Shown here one piece after another: positions 8,399 to 16,023 of a stretch of 64,000 nt of DNA (its first letter is position 1; each line of letters begins with the position of its first letter). Source of the DNA: Rhodococcus sp. 4CII (GTDB taxonomy: Bacteria > Actinomycetota > Actinomycetes > Mycobacteriales > Mycobacteriaceae); NCBI RefSeq assembly GCF_014256275.1, contig NZ_JACCFE010000002.1, forward strand, positions 4,816,001-4,880,000. Direction: 5' to 3'. The notes under the pieces are model-generated. The model was not told the origin of the DNA and searched no databases. It saw only the letters and a list, made by a program, of their open reading frames with translations. Made by a program: the position numbers and the translations under genes.

Positions 8399-9136
8399 AT
8401 GCCCGAAGACGACCGCAGCATGCTGGGACGTGCCTTCCTGGTGCTGGGGTCGTTCACGTCGGAGCGGCCGCGACTGTCGCAGTCGGAGCTGAGCCGCCGC
8501 ACCGGACTGCCGCTGCCCACCGTCCATCGGCTGTGCCGTCAACTCGTCGGCAACGGCGCGCTCGAACGCGTCGACGACGGGCACTACGAGATCGGGGTGC
8601 GGCTGTGGGAGTTGGGTGCGCTCGCGCCCCGCGCCCACGGACTGCGGCAGGTGGCGTTGCCGTACCTCGAGGACCTGTACGAGGCGACGCGGGAGAATGT
8701 CCAACTCGTGGTCCGGGAGGATCTGGAGGCGCTCTACCTCGAGCGGTTGTCGGCGCGCGGTGCCGTGACCGTCGTCGGCAGGGCCGGTGGCCGGTTGCCG
8801 CTGCATGCGTCGAGCGGCGGCCTCGTGCTGTTGGCGTTCGGCGGTTCGGATCTGCTCGACGACGTCCTCGCGGCGGGCCTCGAACGCTTCACCCCGTCCA
8901 CCATCACCACCGAGCATCGCCTGCGCAGCACCCTCGACGACATCCGCCGGACCGGGTGGGTCACGTGCCGTGAACATCTCAATGTCGGAACGCTGGCCGT
9001 GGCCGCGCCGGTGTCGCGGTCGACGGGTGAGGTGGTGGCGGCGGTGTCCGTCGTGGTTCCGGCGGAAAAGGATCCCGCGCCTCTGATCCCCGCGGTCGTG
9101 GCGGCGGCGCGAGGCATTTCCCGGGGCGTCGCCTAG
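8399..9136 (+). CDS. IclR-family transcriptional regulator, probable regulator of pobA
   Basis: 245 aa starting at ATG 8399. The N-terminal winged helix reads RLSQSELSRRTGLPLPTVHRLCRQLVGNGAL; the C-terminal effector domain contains HASSGGLVLLAFG and a SRSTGEVVAAVSV tail typical of IclR proteins. It lies 91 bp upstream of pobA on the same strand, and a 17-bp palindrome lies between them, matching the common case of IclR-type PobR controlling 4-hydroxybenzoate hydroxylase. It shares a reading frame with the first part of the preceding acyltransferase, so an automatic caller could fuse the two; the ATG at 8399 and the domain boundary show it is separate. Confidence 0.85.
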   Translation: MPEDDRSMLGRAFLVLGSFTSERPRLSQSELSRRTGLPLPTVHRLCRQLVGNGALERVDDGHYEIGVRLWELGALAPRAHGLRQVALPYLEDLYEATRENVQLVVREDLEALYLERLSARGAVTVVGRAGGRLPLHASSGGLVLLAFGGSDLLDDVLAAGLERFTPSTITTEHRLRSTLDDIRRTGWVTCREHLNVGTLAVAAPVSRSTGEVVAAVSVVVPAEKDPAPLIPAVVAAARGISRGVA

Positions 9137-9141
9137 CTCGT

Positions 9142-9158
9142 CTTTCACTCAGTGAAAG
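9142..9158. promoter_or_regulatory. 17-bp palindrome upstream of pobA, candidate IclR operator
   Basis: CTTTCACTCAGTGAAAG is symmetrical except for its central base. It lies 70 bp upstream of the pobA start and just after the IclR gene. The same core recurs with only transition changes near kshA (56109-56127) and kstD (62857-62873). No T-tract follows, so an operator is more likely than a terminator. Confidence 0.6.
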
Positions 9159-9227
9159 TGGGGGTGTTGCGGGCCGCTCCTTCGCAGCACAGTGACTGGT
9201 GCCACGAACTACGCGAGGAGTCTGCTC

Positions 9228-10406
9228 ATGAACACACAGGTCGGGATCGTCGGCGGGGGTCCCGCAGGACTGATGCTGTCCCATCTCCTGCACCTGAAGG
9301 GCATCGATTCCGTCGTGCTCGAAATCCGCACCCGCGAGGAGGTGGAGGGCACCATCCGCGCCGGCGTGCTGGAGCAGAACACCGTCGACCTGATGGTCGA
9401 CACCGGACTCGGCGACCGCGTCAAGCGCGAGGGACTCACCCATCACGGCATCGAACTGCGATTCGGCGGCCGCGGTCACCGCATCGACTTCGACGAACTG
9501 ACGAACGGCCGCGCCGTCACCGTCTACCCGCAGCACGAGGTCCTCGAAGACCTCATCGCCAGGCGCCTCGAGGACGGCGGCGACATCCGGTTCGGCGTCT
9601 CCGACGTGCAGATCCTCGGTCACACGTCCGACACCCCGAAGATCACGTACGTCGACGCCGACGGCAACGAGCAGACGCTCACCTGCGCGCTCGTCGCCGG
9701 CTGCGACGGGTCGCGGACCTCCACCCGCGGACTCATCCCCGAGACCACCGTGCGCACCGACCACTTCCGCCAGTACCCGTTCGCCTGGTTCGGGATCCTC
9801 GCCGAGGCCCCGCCCTCGTCGGAGGAACTGATCTACGCCAACCACCCCCGCGGCTTCGCCCTCATCAGCACCCGCACCCCGGACATCCAGCGGCACTACC
9901 TGCAGGTCGACCCCGACGATTCCGTCGACAACTGGTCCGACGACCGCATCTGGTCGGAACTGCACGCCCGCGTCGACGGTGAAGGCGCGGAGATCAAGGA
10001 CGGCAAGATCTTCCAGAAGTCGATCCTCCAGTTCCGCAGCTTCGTGTGCGAGCCCATGCAGCACGGCAACCTCTTCCTCGCCGGCGACGCCGCCCACACC
10101 GTGCCGCCCACCGGCGCGAAGGGCATGAACCTGGCGATCGCCGACGTCTACTTCCTGTCCGAGGCGATGGGCGAATACTTCGCCACCCGCAGCCGGGCCG
10201 GGCTCGAGGGCTACACCGACACCGTCCTCCCGCGCGTGTGGCGGACCCAGCACTTCTCCTGGTGGATGTCCTCGATGCTGCACCGACTCCCCGACGACAC
10301 CGGATTCGGCCACAAGCGGCAGGTCGCCGAGCTCGACATGGTCACCCGCTCCGTCGCCGGCCGCACCCTCATCGCCGAGAACTATGTCGGCACCCCTTTG
10401 CGCTGA
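9228..10406 (+). CDS. pobA: 4-hydroxybenzoate 3-monooxygenase
   Basis: 392 aa flavoprotein hydroxylase that converts 4-hydroxybenzoate to protocatechuate with NAD(P)H and O2. It shows the FAD-binding GxGxxG (VGGGPAG, 9-14), the DG motif in AGCDGSRT and the second FAD motif GDAAHTVPPTGAKGMNLAIAD from residue 286. The length matches PobA (about 394 aa). ATG 9228 follows a GAGGAG Shine-Dalgarno. The upstream IclR gene and palindrome suggest induction by 4-hydroxybenzoate. Protocatechuate cleavage genes are not in this window. Confidence 0.93.
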   Translation: MNTQVGIVGGGPAGLMLSHLLHLKGIDSVVLEIRTREEVEGTIRAGVLEQNTVDLMVDTGLGDRVKREGLTHHGIELRFGGRGHRIDFDELTNGRAVTVYPQHEVLEDLIARRLEDGGDIRFGVSDVQILGHTSDTPKITYVDADGNEQTLTCALVAGCDGSRTSTRGLIPETTVRTDHFRQYPFAWFGILAEAPPSSEELIYANHPRGFALISTRTPDIQRHYLQVDPDDSVDNWSDDRIWSELHARVDGEGAEIKDGKIFQKSILQFRSFVCEPMQHGNLFLAGDAAHTVPPTGAKGMNLAIADVYFLSEAMGEYFATRSRAGLEGYTDTVLPRVWRTQHFSWWMSSMLHRLPDDTGFGHKRQVAELDMVTRSVAGRTLIAENYVGTPLR

Positions 10407-10435
10407 CGCGGTCGTGTGCGGACATGACGTCGATG

Positions 10436-11707
10436 CTAGCGGGCGGGCGTTTTCAAGCCTTCCCGCTCGCCGGCGGGCACGTCCGTGAGAGCGACCGACT
10501 CGTCCGCCAACGCGGCGCGGTCGACCTTGCGGCCCCGGGCGATCAGGGTGCGCACGGTCCGGAGATCCTTCGGTCGGCCCACGGCGATGACCCCGACCGG
10601 GACGTCCTTGCGCACCGCGATCGCCGTGAAATCGCGATCCGCGATCGAACCGCGGACCACGTAGTCGTCGTCGAAACGGGTCGCGCCGGCGAACTGCACG
10701 TTGTGGCCGTATTGGGTGGACCATCCCCACGGGACGTCCGTGAACGGCTGGGGTGTCCCGAGGATCGACCGCGCGGCGGCAATTCCCTGTGCCTGAGCGC
10801 CGTTCCAGTGTTCGGAGCGATATCGGTCGCCGCCGCGGACACCGGGGATGTTGGCCGCGTCTCCGGCCGCGTAGACGCCGTCGGCGGAGGTGCGAAACTG
10901 CCCGTCGACGGTGATGCCGTTGTGGACGCGCAGTCCCGCCGCGGCCGCGAGCGTCACCTCGGGGACGGTGCCCACCGAGACGAGGACGGTGCCGGCGCTC
11001 CAGCAGCGACCGTCGTCCGCAAGGGCGCGCGCGGAGCCGTCGCGCACCTCGAGCGAGGACAGCGCGACATCCGTGCAGACGTCGACGCCGTTCTCGCGGT
11101 GCAGCGTGGCGATTCTCGCCGAGACTTCCGGGGGCACAATGCGACCGAGAAGCGACGGGTCTCGTTCGAGAACGGTCACTTCGGCGCCGAGTGACCGCGC
11201 CGTGGCAGCGACCTCGCATCCGATCAGACCCCCACCGATCACGAGCAGGGAACCGGTGCGTCGAATCGACGCGCGCAGGGACTCGGCATCGCGCATCGAC
11301 CGCAGCGTGAAGACATGCGCACCGGAGACGCCGTCGAGGCGGCGCGCCCGGCCGCCGGTCGCGAGCAGCAGAGCACTGTAGTGCAGTGTCTCCCCGGACG
11401 CGAGCGTCAGGCGCCGTGTCCGGGTGTCGAGTCCGACGGCCGTTGCGCCGGTGATTAGTTCGATGTCTTGCTCGTTCCAGAACGAGCCGGGCTTCAGTGC
11501 GGCCTTCTCCGCGGCCGTGGCACCCGACAGGAGGTCCTTCGACACCGCCGGGCGCCGATACGGCGGTGAGGGTTCGTCTCCGATCAGGACGACGCGCCCG
11601 CGGAAACCTTCCGAGCGGAGCGTCTGCGCGGCGCTCGCCCCCGCGATACCCGACCCGACGATGACTACCGTCGACAATTCGGTGGACGGATTCGGCACGG
11701 CGCTCAC
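10436..11707 (-). CDS. rubB: Rubredoxin reductase (FAD/NAD(P)H-dependent)
   Basis: 423 aa. The FAD-binding fold starts TVVIVGSGIAGASAAQTLR, the NAD(H) fold has LVIGGGLIGCEVAATARSLG, and GVYAAGDAANIPG is the second FAD motif. It passes electrons from NAD(P)H to the rubredoxins that feed AlkB. The start is GTG 11707, overlapping the preceding rubredoxin stop as GTGA; the in-frame extension to 11764 overlaps the rubredoxin gene and is rejected. It is the last gene of alkB-rubA1-rubA2-rubB. The alkU-type TetR gene often found next in rhodococci is absent; pobA converges from the other side. Confidence 0.9.
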   Translation of the reverse strand: MSAVPNPSTELSTVVIVGSGIAGASAAQTLRSEGFRGRVVLIGDEPSPPYRRPAVSKDLLSGATAAEKAALKPGSFWNEQDIELITGATAVGLDTRTRRLTLASGETLHYSALLLATGGRARRLDGVSGAHVFTLRSMRDAESLRASIRRTGSLLVIGGGLIGCEVAATARSLGAEVTVLERDPSLLGRIVPPEVSARIATLHRENGVDVCTDVALSSLEVRDGSARALADDGRCWSAGTVLVSVGTVPEVTLAAAAGLRVHNGITVDGQFRTSADGVYAAGDAANIPGVRGGDRYRSEHWNGAQAQGIAAARSILGTPQPFTDVPWGWSTQYGHNVQFAGATRFDDDYVVRGSIADRDFTAIAVRKDVPVGVIAVGRPKDLRTVRTLIARGRKVDRAALADESVALTDVPAGEREGLKTPAR

Positions 11708-11889
11708 GCCCGGCTGACCTCGACCATATCGAAATCGGCCTTGGCTGCCCCGCAGTCGGGGCATGACCAGTCCTCGGGAATATCATCCCACCTGGTGCCC
11801 GGCTCGATACCGTCCTCCGGCCAGCCCTCGGCCTCGTCGTACTCGAATCCGCACTGGGCACAGCGGAAAAGCTTGAAATCGGTACTCAT
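11704..11889 (-). CDS. rubA2: Rubredoxin (second copy)
   Basis: 61 aa with the two rubredoxin knuckles CAQCG (near the N-terminus) and CPDCG, which hold one Fe(Cys)4 centre, and the conserved WDDIPEDWSCPDCG block. It carries single electrons from the reductase to AlkB. Starts at ATG 11889, a single base from the stop of the first rubredoxin, and overlaps rubB by 4 bp. It differs clearly from its neighbour, so the two are probably not interchangeable; rhodococcal clusters usually hold one copy that supports alkane hydroxylation and one that does so poorly. Confidence 0.92.
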   Translation of the reverse strand: MSTDFKLFRCAQCGFEYDEAEGWPEDGIEPGTRWDDIPEDWSCPDCGAAKADFDMVEVSRA

Positions 11890-11890
11890 G

Positions 11891-12058
11891 TCAAGCCACC
11901 TTCGTTTCGAAATCGATCTTCTCGCGGACCCCGCAATCAGGGCACGGCCAGTTTTCGGGCACATCGGCCCAAGGGGTGCCGGCTGGGAATCCTTCACGGG
12001 GTGCGCCGGACGCTTCGTCGTAGACGTAGTCGCAGACCGGGCACTGGTAGGCGGCCAT
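11891..12058 (-). CDS. rubA1: Rubredoxin (first copy)
   Basis: 55 aa. Motifs CPVCDYVYDE and WPCPDCGVREKIDF supply the four iron-binding cysteines. ATG 12058 shares its A with the alkB stop codon (TGATG), so translation is coupled to AlkB. It is shorter than the second copy at both ends. It functions as a soluble electron carrier in the alkane hydroxylase chain. Confidence 0.92.
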   Translation of the reverse strand: MAAYQCPVCDYVYDEASGAPREGFPAGTPWADVPENWPCPDCGVREKIDFETKVA

Positions 12059-13290
12059 CACCGAACTCCGCCGTCGTACTCGGCCAGGACCTTCTCGCGC
12101 TTGCCGGGTTGGATGTTCACGCGCGTGATGTCGCCGTCGTAGTGGTCGAGCACCCGGTGGTCCATCACCTTGCGCCACAGCGGTGGGAAATACGCGAGCG
12201 TGATCATGCTGGCGTATCCGCTGGGCAGATTGGGGGCGCCGTCCATGCTCCGCAGCGTCTGGTACCGCCGCGTCGGGTTCGCGTGATGGTCGCTGTGGCG
12301 CTGCAGGTGGTACAGGAAGATGTTGGTCACGATGTGGTCGGAGTTCCAGCTGTGTGCGGGCGCGCAACGCTCGTAGCGGCCACTGGCGGTCTTCTGACGC
12401 ATCAGGCCGTAGTGCTCGAGGTAGTTGACCGTTTCGAGGAGCGAGAAACCGTAGACGGCCTGGATGACCAGGAACGGGATGACGACCGGACCGAATATCG
12501 CGATGAGCGCGCCGAACAGCACCACCGACATGAACCACGCGTTGAGCACGTCGTTGTGAATGCTCCACGTACTCTTGCCGAGTCGCTGCATCCGAGTCTT
12601 CTCGAGCTCCCACGACGACTTCAGGCTTCCCCACACGCTGCGGGGCAGGAACGCCCAGAAGCTTTCTCCGAAACGTGAACTCGCCGGGTCCTCGGGTGTC
12701 GCGACTCGGACGTGGTGGCCGCGGTTGTGCTCGATGTAGAAGTGGCCGTAAAAGGTCTGGGCGAGAGTGATCTTGGCCAGCCAGCGTTCGAGGTCGGTCT
12801 TCTTGTGACCCATCTCGTGGGCGGTGTTGATGCCGATGCCGCCCATGACGGCGACGCTGAACGCGACACCGATCTTCGACACCAGTCCGAGGCCGCCGTC
12901 GATGCCGAGCCAGGAGAGGCTGTCCGCCGACCAGAGGTAGCACGCAAACACCAGGCTCGCCAGCTGGAACGGGATGAACACGTAGGTGCAGTACCGGTAG
13001 TACCTGTCGTTCTCGAGCTGTTCCATCACTTCCTCGGGCGGGTTCTGGCCGTCGGGTCCGAAGAACCTGTCGAGGATCGGGAGCACGATGAACAGCAACA
13101 GCGCACCGATCCACCACCAGACCGGAGCAACCGCCGAACAGCCGAGTTGATGGAACGCCCACACGAGCCCCGCGGCGAGGAACAGCGCGGTCGGGGGTAT
13201 CAACCCCATCAGCCACAGGTAGCGCTTGCGGTCGCGCCAGGCTTCCGGTGGTGCTTCCTCTGTCGTCCTGCCGATATTCGACGTCGTCAC
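12058..13290 (-). CDS. alkB: Alkane 1-monooxygenase
   Basis: 410 aa integral-membrane diiron hydroxylase that oxidises medium-chain n-alkanes to 1-alkanols. All histidine clusters of the family are present: HEMGHK (158-163), HNRGHH (188-193), LEHYG (His293) and RHSDHHANPTRRY (332-336). GTG 13290 is chosen because GGAGG lies 8 bp upstream and the length then matches AlkB; the extension to 13371 has no support. It heads a tightly coupled operon with two rubredoxins and a reductase. A likely promoter lies at 13372-13399. Confidence 0.95.
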   Translation of the reverse strand: MTTSNIGRTTEEAPPEAWRDRKRYLWLMGLIPPTALFLAAGLVWAFHQLGCSAVAPVWWWIGALLLFIVLPILDRFFGPDGQNPPEEVMEQLENDRYYRYCTYVFIPFQLASLVFACYLWSADSLSWLGIDGGLGLVSKIGVAFSVAVMGGIGINTAHEMGHKKTDLERWLAKITLAQTFYGHFYIEHNRGHHVRVATPEDPASSRFGESFWAFLPRSVWGSLKSSWELEKTRMQRLGKSTWSIHNDVLNAWFMSVVLFGALIAIFGPVVIPFLVIQAVYGFSLLETVNYLEHYGLMRQKTASGRYERCAPAHSWNSDHIVTNIFLYHLQRHSDHHANPTRRYQTLRSMDGAPNLPSGYASMITLAYFPPLWRKVMDHRVLDHYDGDITRVNIQPGKREKVLAEYDGGVR

Positions 13291-13371
13291 GATCCGAACC
13301 TCCTCGTCCAGTCCCTGCGCCGGTATGAACCAGCTCACTCCGGGTTGGACAGTACACGCTTTTCGATCCAT

Positions 13372-13399
13372 GGTCTAGACAAAACGGCTGATTTGTAAA
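13372..13399 (-). promoter_or_regulatory. Putative alkB promoter
   Basis: On the minus strand TTTACA (13399-13394) and TAGACC (13377-13372) are separated by 16 bp, giving a start site about 75 nt before the alkB GTG. TCTAGAC repeats flank the core and may be regulator contacts. Inference from base sequence only. Confidence 0.35.
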
Positions 13400-13485
13400 T
13401 CTAGACGCGGGCAGCGTTCTAACACCGGGGTCGTGCCGATCGATAGACAGTGCGACACCGTTTCACCGTGCGGAGGAGGCCCTCG

Positions 13486-13554
13486 ATGTTCCGCGACCCC
13501 GGACTGCCCGACTGGCTCGAATTCGTACTCGGCTTGCTCGGGTACCGCTGGTAG
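13486..13554 (+). CDS. Possible 22-residue peptide
   Basis: ATG 13486 to TAG 13554, starting MFRDPGLPDW and ending GLLGYRW, preceded by GGAGGAGG seven bases upstream, one of the strongest Shine-Dalgarno sequences in the window. The peptide is amphipathic to hydrophobic with two Trp and one Tyr. No family is recognised. It sits upstream of the 13743 gene, so it might be a leader peptide or a small membrane-associated protein. It is short enough to be chance. Confidence 0.3.
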   Translation: MFRDPGLPDWLEFVLGLLGYRW

Positions 13555-13742
13555 TCGCCTACTCCGGCGTGCCCGAGCGCGCCGCGAACGTCGGCCGTCG
13601 CCACGACGGCGAAGAACGGCCCCCACCACGGGTGGCCGGCGAATGCGACGAGCACGCCGGTCGCCGCGAACACGGCGGTCCGGGCACTAGAACCTGTTAC
13701 ATTCGCGGGAGGGGTACTACTTCTGGAACTCGGAGAGAACGC

Positions 13743-14819
13743 ATGAGCTATCGCGTCGTCGAATGGTCCACCGGTACGGTCGGGCGTCATGCCATCGCAG
13801 GCATCGACGCCCGCGACGACCTCGAACTGGTCGGCGTGTGGGTGTCCAGCCCGGAGAAGGTCGGGAAAGATGCCGGTGAACTGGCCGGTCTCGGCCGGGA
13901 ACTCGGGGTGACGGCGACCGACGACAAGGCGGCACTCCTCGCCCTGAAGCCTGACTGCATCGTGCACACCGCGATGACGGACGACCGCATCTTCGACGCG
14001 ATCGAGGATCTGATTTCGTTCCTCGATGCCGGCATCAACGTCGTGTCGTCGGGTCCGGTTCTGTTGCAGTACCCGATGGGTGTCGTCCCGGACGAACTCG
14101 TCGACCGGATTCGCCGTGCCGGCGAGCAGGGCGGGGCGAGCCTCCATGTGAACGGCATCGACCCCGGATTCGCGAACGACGTTCTGCCGCTGGCCATGAC
14201 GAGCCTGTCGCAGCGGATCGACGAGGTGCGCTGCTCCGAGATCGCCGACTACTCCACCTACTACCAGCCGGTGGTGATGAGTGAGATCTTCGGTTTCGGC
14301 AAACCCGTCGAGGAGACGCCGATGCTGTTCCAGCCCGGTGTGCTGTCGCTGGCGTGGGGGAGCGTCGTCCGTCAGATTGCCGCGGGGCTCGGCGTCACGC
14401 TCGACGAACCGCTGGTCGAGAAGTTCGAACGCGTCCCCGCCGAGACGGATCTGGACACCCTGTCGTGCCACATCGCGAAGGGGACGGTCGCGGCGGTGCG
14501 GTTCGAGGTGATCGGCACCGTCGACGGGGTGCCGCGGGTGGTCCTCGAGCACGTCACCCGCACCCACCCCGAGCAGCAACCGGACTGGCCGAAACCCACC
14601 CGCGGCGACGGGTGCTACCGGATCGACATCACGGGTGAGCCGATGATGACCGTCGAGTTCAACCACCACGGCGAGCACGGCGACCACAACGTGTCGGGGA
14701 TGATCGTCACCGCGATGCGCCTGGTGAATTCGGTCCGTGCCGTGGTCGAGGCGAAACCCGGGCTCGTGACCGCACTCGACCTACCCCTCGTCACCGGCCG
14801 CGGGTTGCTCCGGTCGTGA
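13743..14819 (+). CDS. Dihydrodipicolinate reductase-like NAD(P)-binding protein
   Basis: 358 aa. It begins YRVVEWSTGTVGRHAIAGI, a Rossmann-type start seen in a large actinobacterial family related to DapB and amino acid/amine dehydrogenases, and contains the NVVSSGPVLL and NGIDPGFANDVLPL blocks of that family. It is too long and too divergent to be the lysine-pathway DapB. A His-rich segment FNHHGEHGDHNVSG occurs near residue 303. Such genes often accompany catabolic genes, but the substrate is unknown. ATG 13743 follows GGAGAGAA. It ends inside a hairpin shared with the converging HAD gene. Confidence 0.75.
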   Translation: MSYRVVEWSTGTVGRHAIAGIDARDDLELVGVWVSSPEKVGKDAGELAGLGRELGVTATDDKAALLALKPDCIVHTAMTDDRIFDAIEDLISFLDAGINVVSSGPVLLQYPMGVVPDELVDRIRRAGEQGGASLHVNGIDPGFANDVLPLAMTSLSQRIDEVRCSEIADYSTYYQPVVMSEIFGFGKPVEETPMLFQPGVLSLAWGSVVRQIAAGLGVTLDEPLVEKFERVPAETDLDTLSCHIAKGTVAAVRFEVIGTVDGVPRVVLEHVTRTHPEQQPDWPKPTRGDGCYRIDITGEPMMTVEFNHHGEHGDHNVSGMIVTAMRLVNSVRAVVEAKPGLVTALDLPLVTGRGLLRS

Positions 14820-14855
14820 GTACTTGTCAACCGCCCGTGGTTGACAAGTACTCAC
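14816..14855. terminator. Bidirectional hairpin carrying both stop codons
   Basis: Perfect 17-bp arms (GTGAGTACTTGTCAACC and its complement) around a 6-base loop. The TGA of the upstream plus-strand gene (14817-14819) is in one arm and the TGA of the minus-strand HAD gene (14854-14852) in the other. There is no T-tract on either side, so it is probably a bidirectional stem-loop end. Confidence 0.75.
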
Positions 14856-15550
14856 AGGCCGAAGGCCCTGAGCGCACTGCGGAGACCATCCGGGCGCTCC
14901 GCGAGGGGAACGGGTTCGACGAGTGCGAACGCGCAGCCGACCTTCCGCGCGGCGCCGTCAGCTTCCTCGCTGTCGCCGATCATCAGGGTCCGCTCGGGTT
15001 CGGAACCGAGTGCGGTGAGGGCGTGCTCGAAGATCTTCGGATTCGGTTTGACCGCACCCACCTCGAACGACAACACGAATTCGTCGACGAGATGCTCGAC
15101 TCCCAGATCCGTGAACGCCGGCCGGATGTCGAACGCGATGTTGCTCAGTACCGCGACCTTGATTCCTCGGTCCTTCAGTGACGCAAGCACTTCCGCGGTG
15201 TCGGGATAGGCGCTCCAGCATCCCGGGTCGATCAGCCGCTCGTACAGCCCGACCGCCTGGTCCTCGTGCGCGACCCCGGACTTCCGCAGCACGTCGAGGT
15301 ACGCCTGCCGGTGGAACCGCGGGTCGAGGTCGCGGTTGATCCAGGCATGGTGCTCGGCGGCGTCCATCTCGACGGTCTGACCGACCGGCGCCGTCATGCG
15401 TCGCATCAGTTCTGCCTGCTGGTGGAGGTCGAACGGTTCACCGTCGTGGTCGGTGAGGCCGGACATCCAGCTGTCGTCTTCTTCCAGCCGGAACAGTGTG
15501 CCGGAGAAGTCGAAGATCACTGCGTCGAAGTCGGAGAGATCGGAAGCCAC
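14852..15550 (-). CDS. HAD-superfamily hydrolase-like protein with altered motif I
   Basis: 232 aa from GTG 15550. HAD motifs: motif I VIFDFSGTLF (nucleophile Asp14), motif II VAVLSNIAF, motif III Lys in GAVKPNPKIFEHAL, motif IV MIGDSEEADGAA. The usual second Asp of motif I (DxD), the general acid/base of phosphatases, is Ser16, so ordinary phosphatase activity is doubtful; dehalogenases and some other HAD enzymes also lack it. The substrate is unknown. It converges with the 13743 gene, sharing a hairpin. Confidence 0.8.
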   Translation of the reverse strand: MASDLSDFDAVIFDFSGTLFRLEEDDSWMSGLTDHDGEPFDLHQQAELMRRMTAPVGQTVEMDAAEHHAWINRDLDPRFHRQAYLDVLRKSGVAHEDQAVGLYERLIDPGCWSAYPDTAEVLASLKDRGIKVAVLSNIAFDIRPAFTDLGVEHLVDEFVLSFEVGAVKPNPKIFEHALTALGSEPERTLMIGDSEEADGAARKVGCAFALVEPVPLAERPDGLRSALRAFGL

Positions 15551-15601
15551 GTTTCCAGGCTAACGCGCGTTGCACGAGACTTCAGGGTGAAGCCGGACGG
15601 G

Positions 15602-15925
15602 TCAGTCGACTTCGAGTTCACCCATCAGGGACCACTCGGTGCCGTCGATCGTGGTGTTGATGATCCGTGGCGTCTGGGCGAGGGCGGGTTTCAAGGTGGC
15701 CATCGCGTTCTGGAAATGGTCGCTCTGCACGTGGGCGGCGGCGGCGTCGTCGTCGCGGAACGCTTCGACGAGGACGTACAGGTTCGGATCTTCGACCGCG
15801 CGCGACCAGTAGAACCACAGATTGCCCGGTTCGTTCCGGGTCGCGTCGGTGAACGGCCGCACCAGGTCGAGCCAGCCGTCCGCGTGGTCCGGTTTCACGG
15901 TGAAGTTGACGACGATGAAGATCAC
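15602..15925 (-). CDS. Antibiotic biosynthesis monooxygenase (ABM) domain protein
   Basis: 107 aa beginning IFIVVNFTVKPDHADGWLDLV, with WFYWSRAVEDPNLYVLVEAFRDDDAAAAHVQSDHF, the standard ABM (ferredoxin-like dimeric barrel) layout. Members are cofactor-free oxygenases or small signalling/quinone enzymes; the substrate cannot be told. The start is GTG 15925, giving the normal family length, with AGCGAGG five bases upstream; a GTG at 15961 would add 12 unconserved residues. A long hairpin separates it from the symporter gene upstream, so it probably has its own promoter. Confidence 0.8.
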   Translation of the reverse strand: MIFIVVNFTVKPDHADGWLDLVRPFTDATRNEPGNLWFYWSRAVEDPNLYVLVEAFRDDDAAAAHVQSDHFQNAMATLKPALAQTPRIINTTIDGTEWSLMGELEVD

Positions 15926-15975
15926 GGCTGCCTCGCTTCTCGAGTTCGCGGATTCCGTCACGAATGCTACGCGCG

Positions 15976-16019
15976 CGGTGATCCAGGGCGCGTGAGGAGT
16001 AGCGCGCCCTGGATCACCG
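15976..16019 (-). terminator. Long perfect hairpin downstream of symporter gene
   Basis: 17-bp perfect arms (CGGTGATCCAGGGCGCG and complement) with a 10-base loop, starting 4 bp after the symporter stop at 16024. No T-tract. It probably ends the minus-strand uptake operon. Confidence 0.75.
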
Positions 16020-16023
16020 AGGG

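Larger units (their letters stand above)
13291..13742. other. Intergenic region between alkB and the 13743 gene
   Basis: About 450 bp separating divergent genes. The alkB side holds an AT-rich patch with two TCTAGAC copies (13374-13380 and 13400-13406) and a -35/-10 pair. The middle holds a 22-codon plus-strand ORF with a strong ribosome-binding site (13486-13554). The last 180 bp show nothing except the GGAGAGAA Shine-Dalgarno of the 13743 gene. A minus-strand reading of 13570-13700 gives a hydrophobic stretch, but no start or ribosome site supports it. Confidence 0.5.

Noticed and set aside
6317..9136. A continuous 939-codon plus-strand reading frame spanning acyltransferase and IclR gene
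   Set aside because: After the frameshift near 7834 the frame is out of phase with the acyltransferase until it meets the IclR start at 8399 by chance; the intervening stretch is low-complexity shadow sequence. They are two genes.
8979..11861. A 960-codon minus-strand open frame over IclR and pobA
   Set aside because: It is antisense to pobA with Arg/His-rich composition typical of shadow frames in high-GC DNA.
13419..14687. Long minus-strand frame antisense to the 13743 gene, with a hydrophobic stretch near 13570-13700
   Set aside because: The opposite frame has a recognisable protein and ribosome site; this one has neither a supported start nor a family match.
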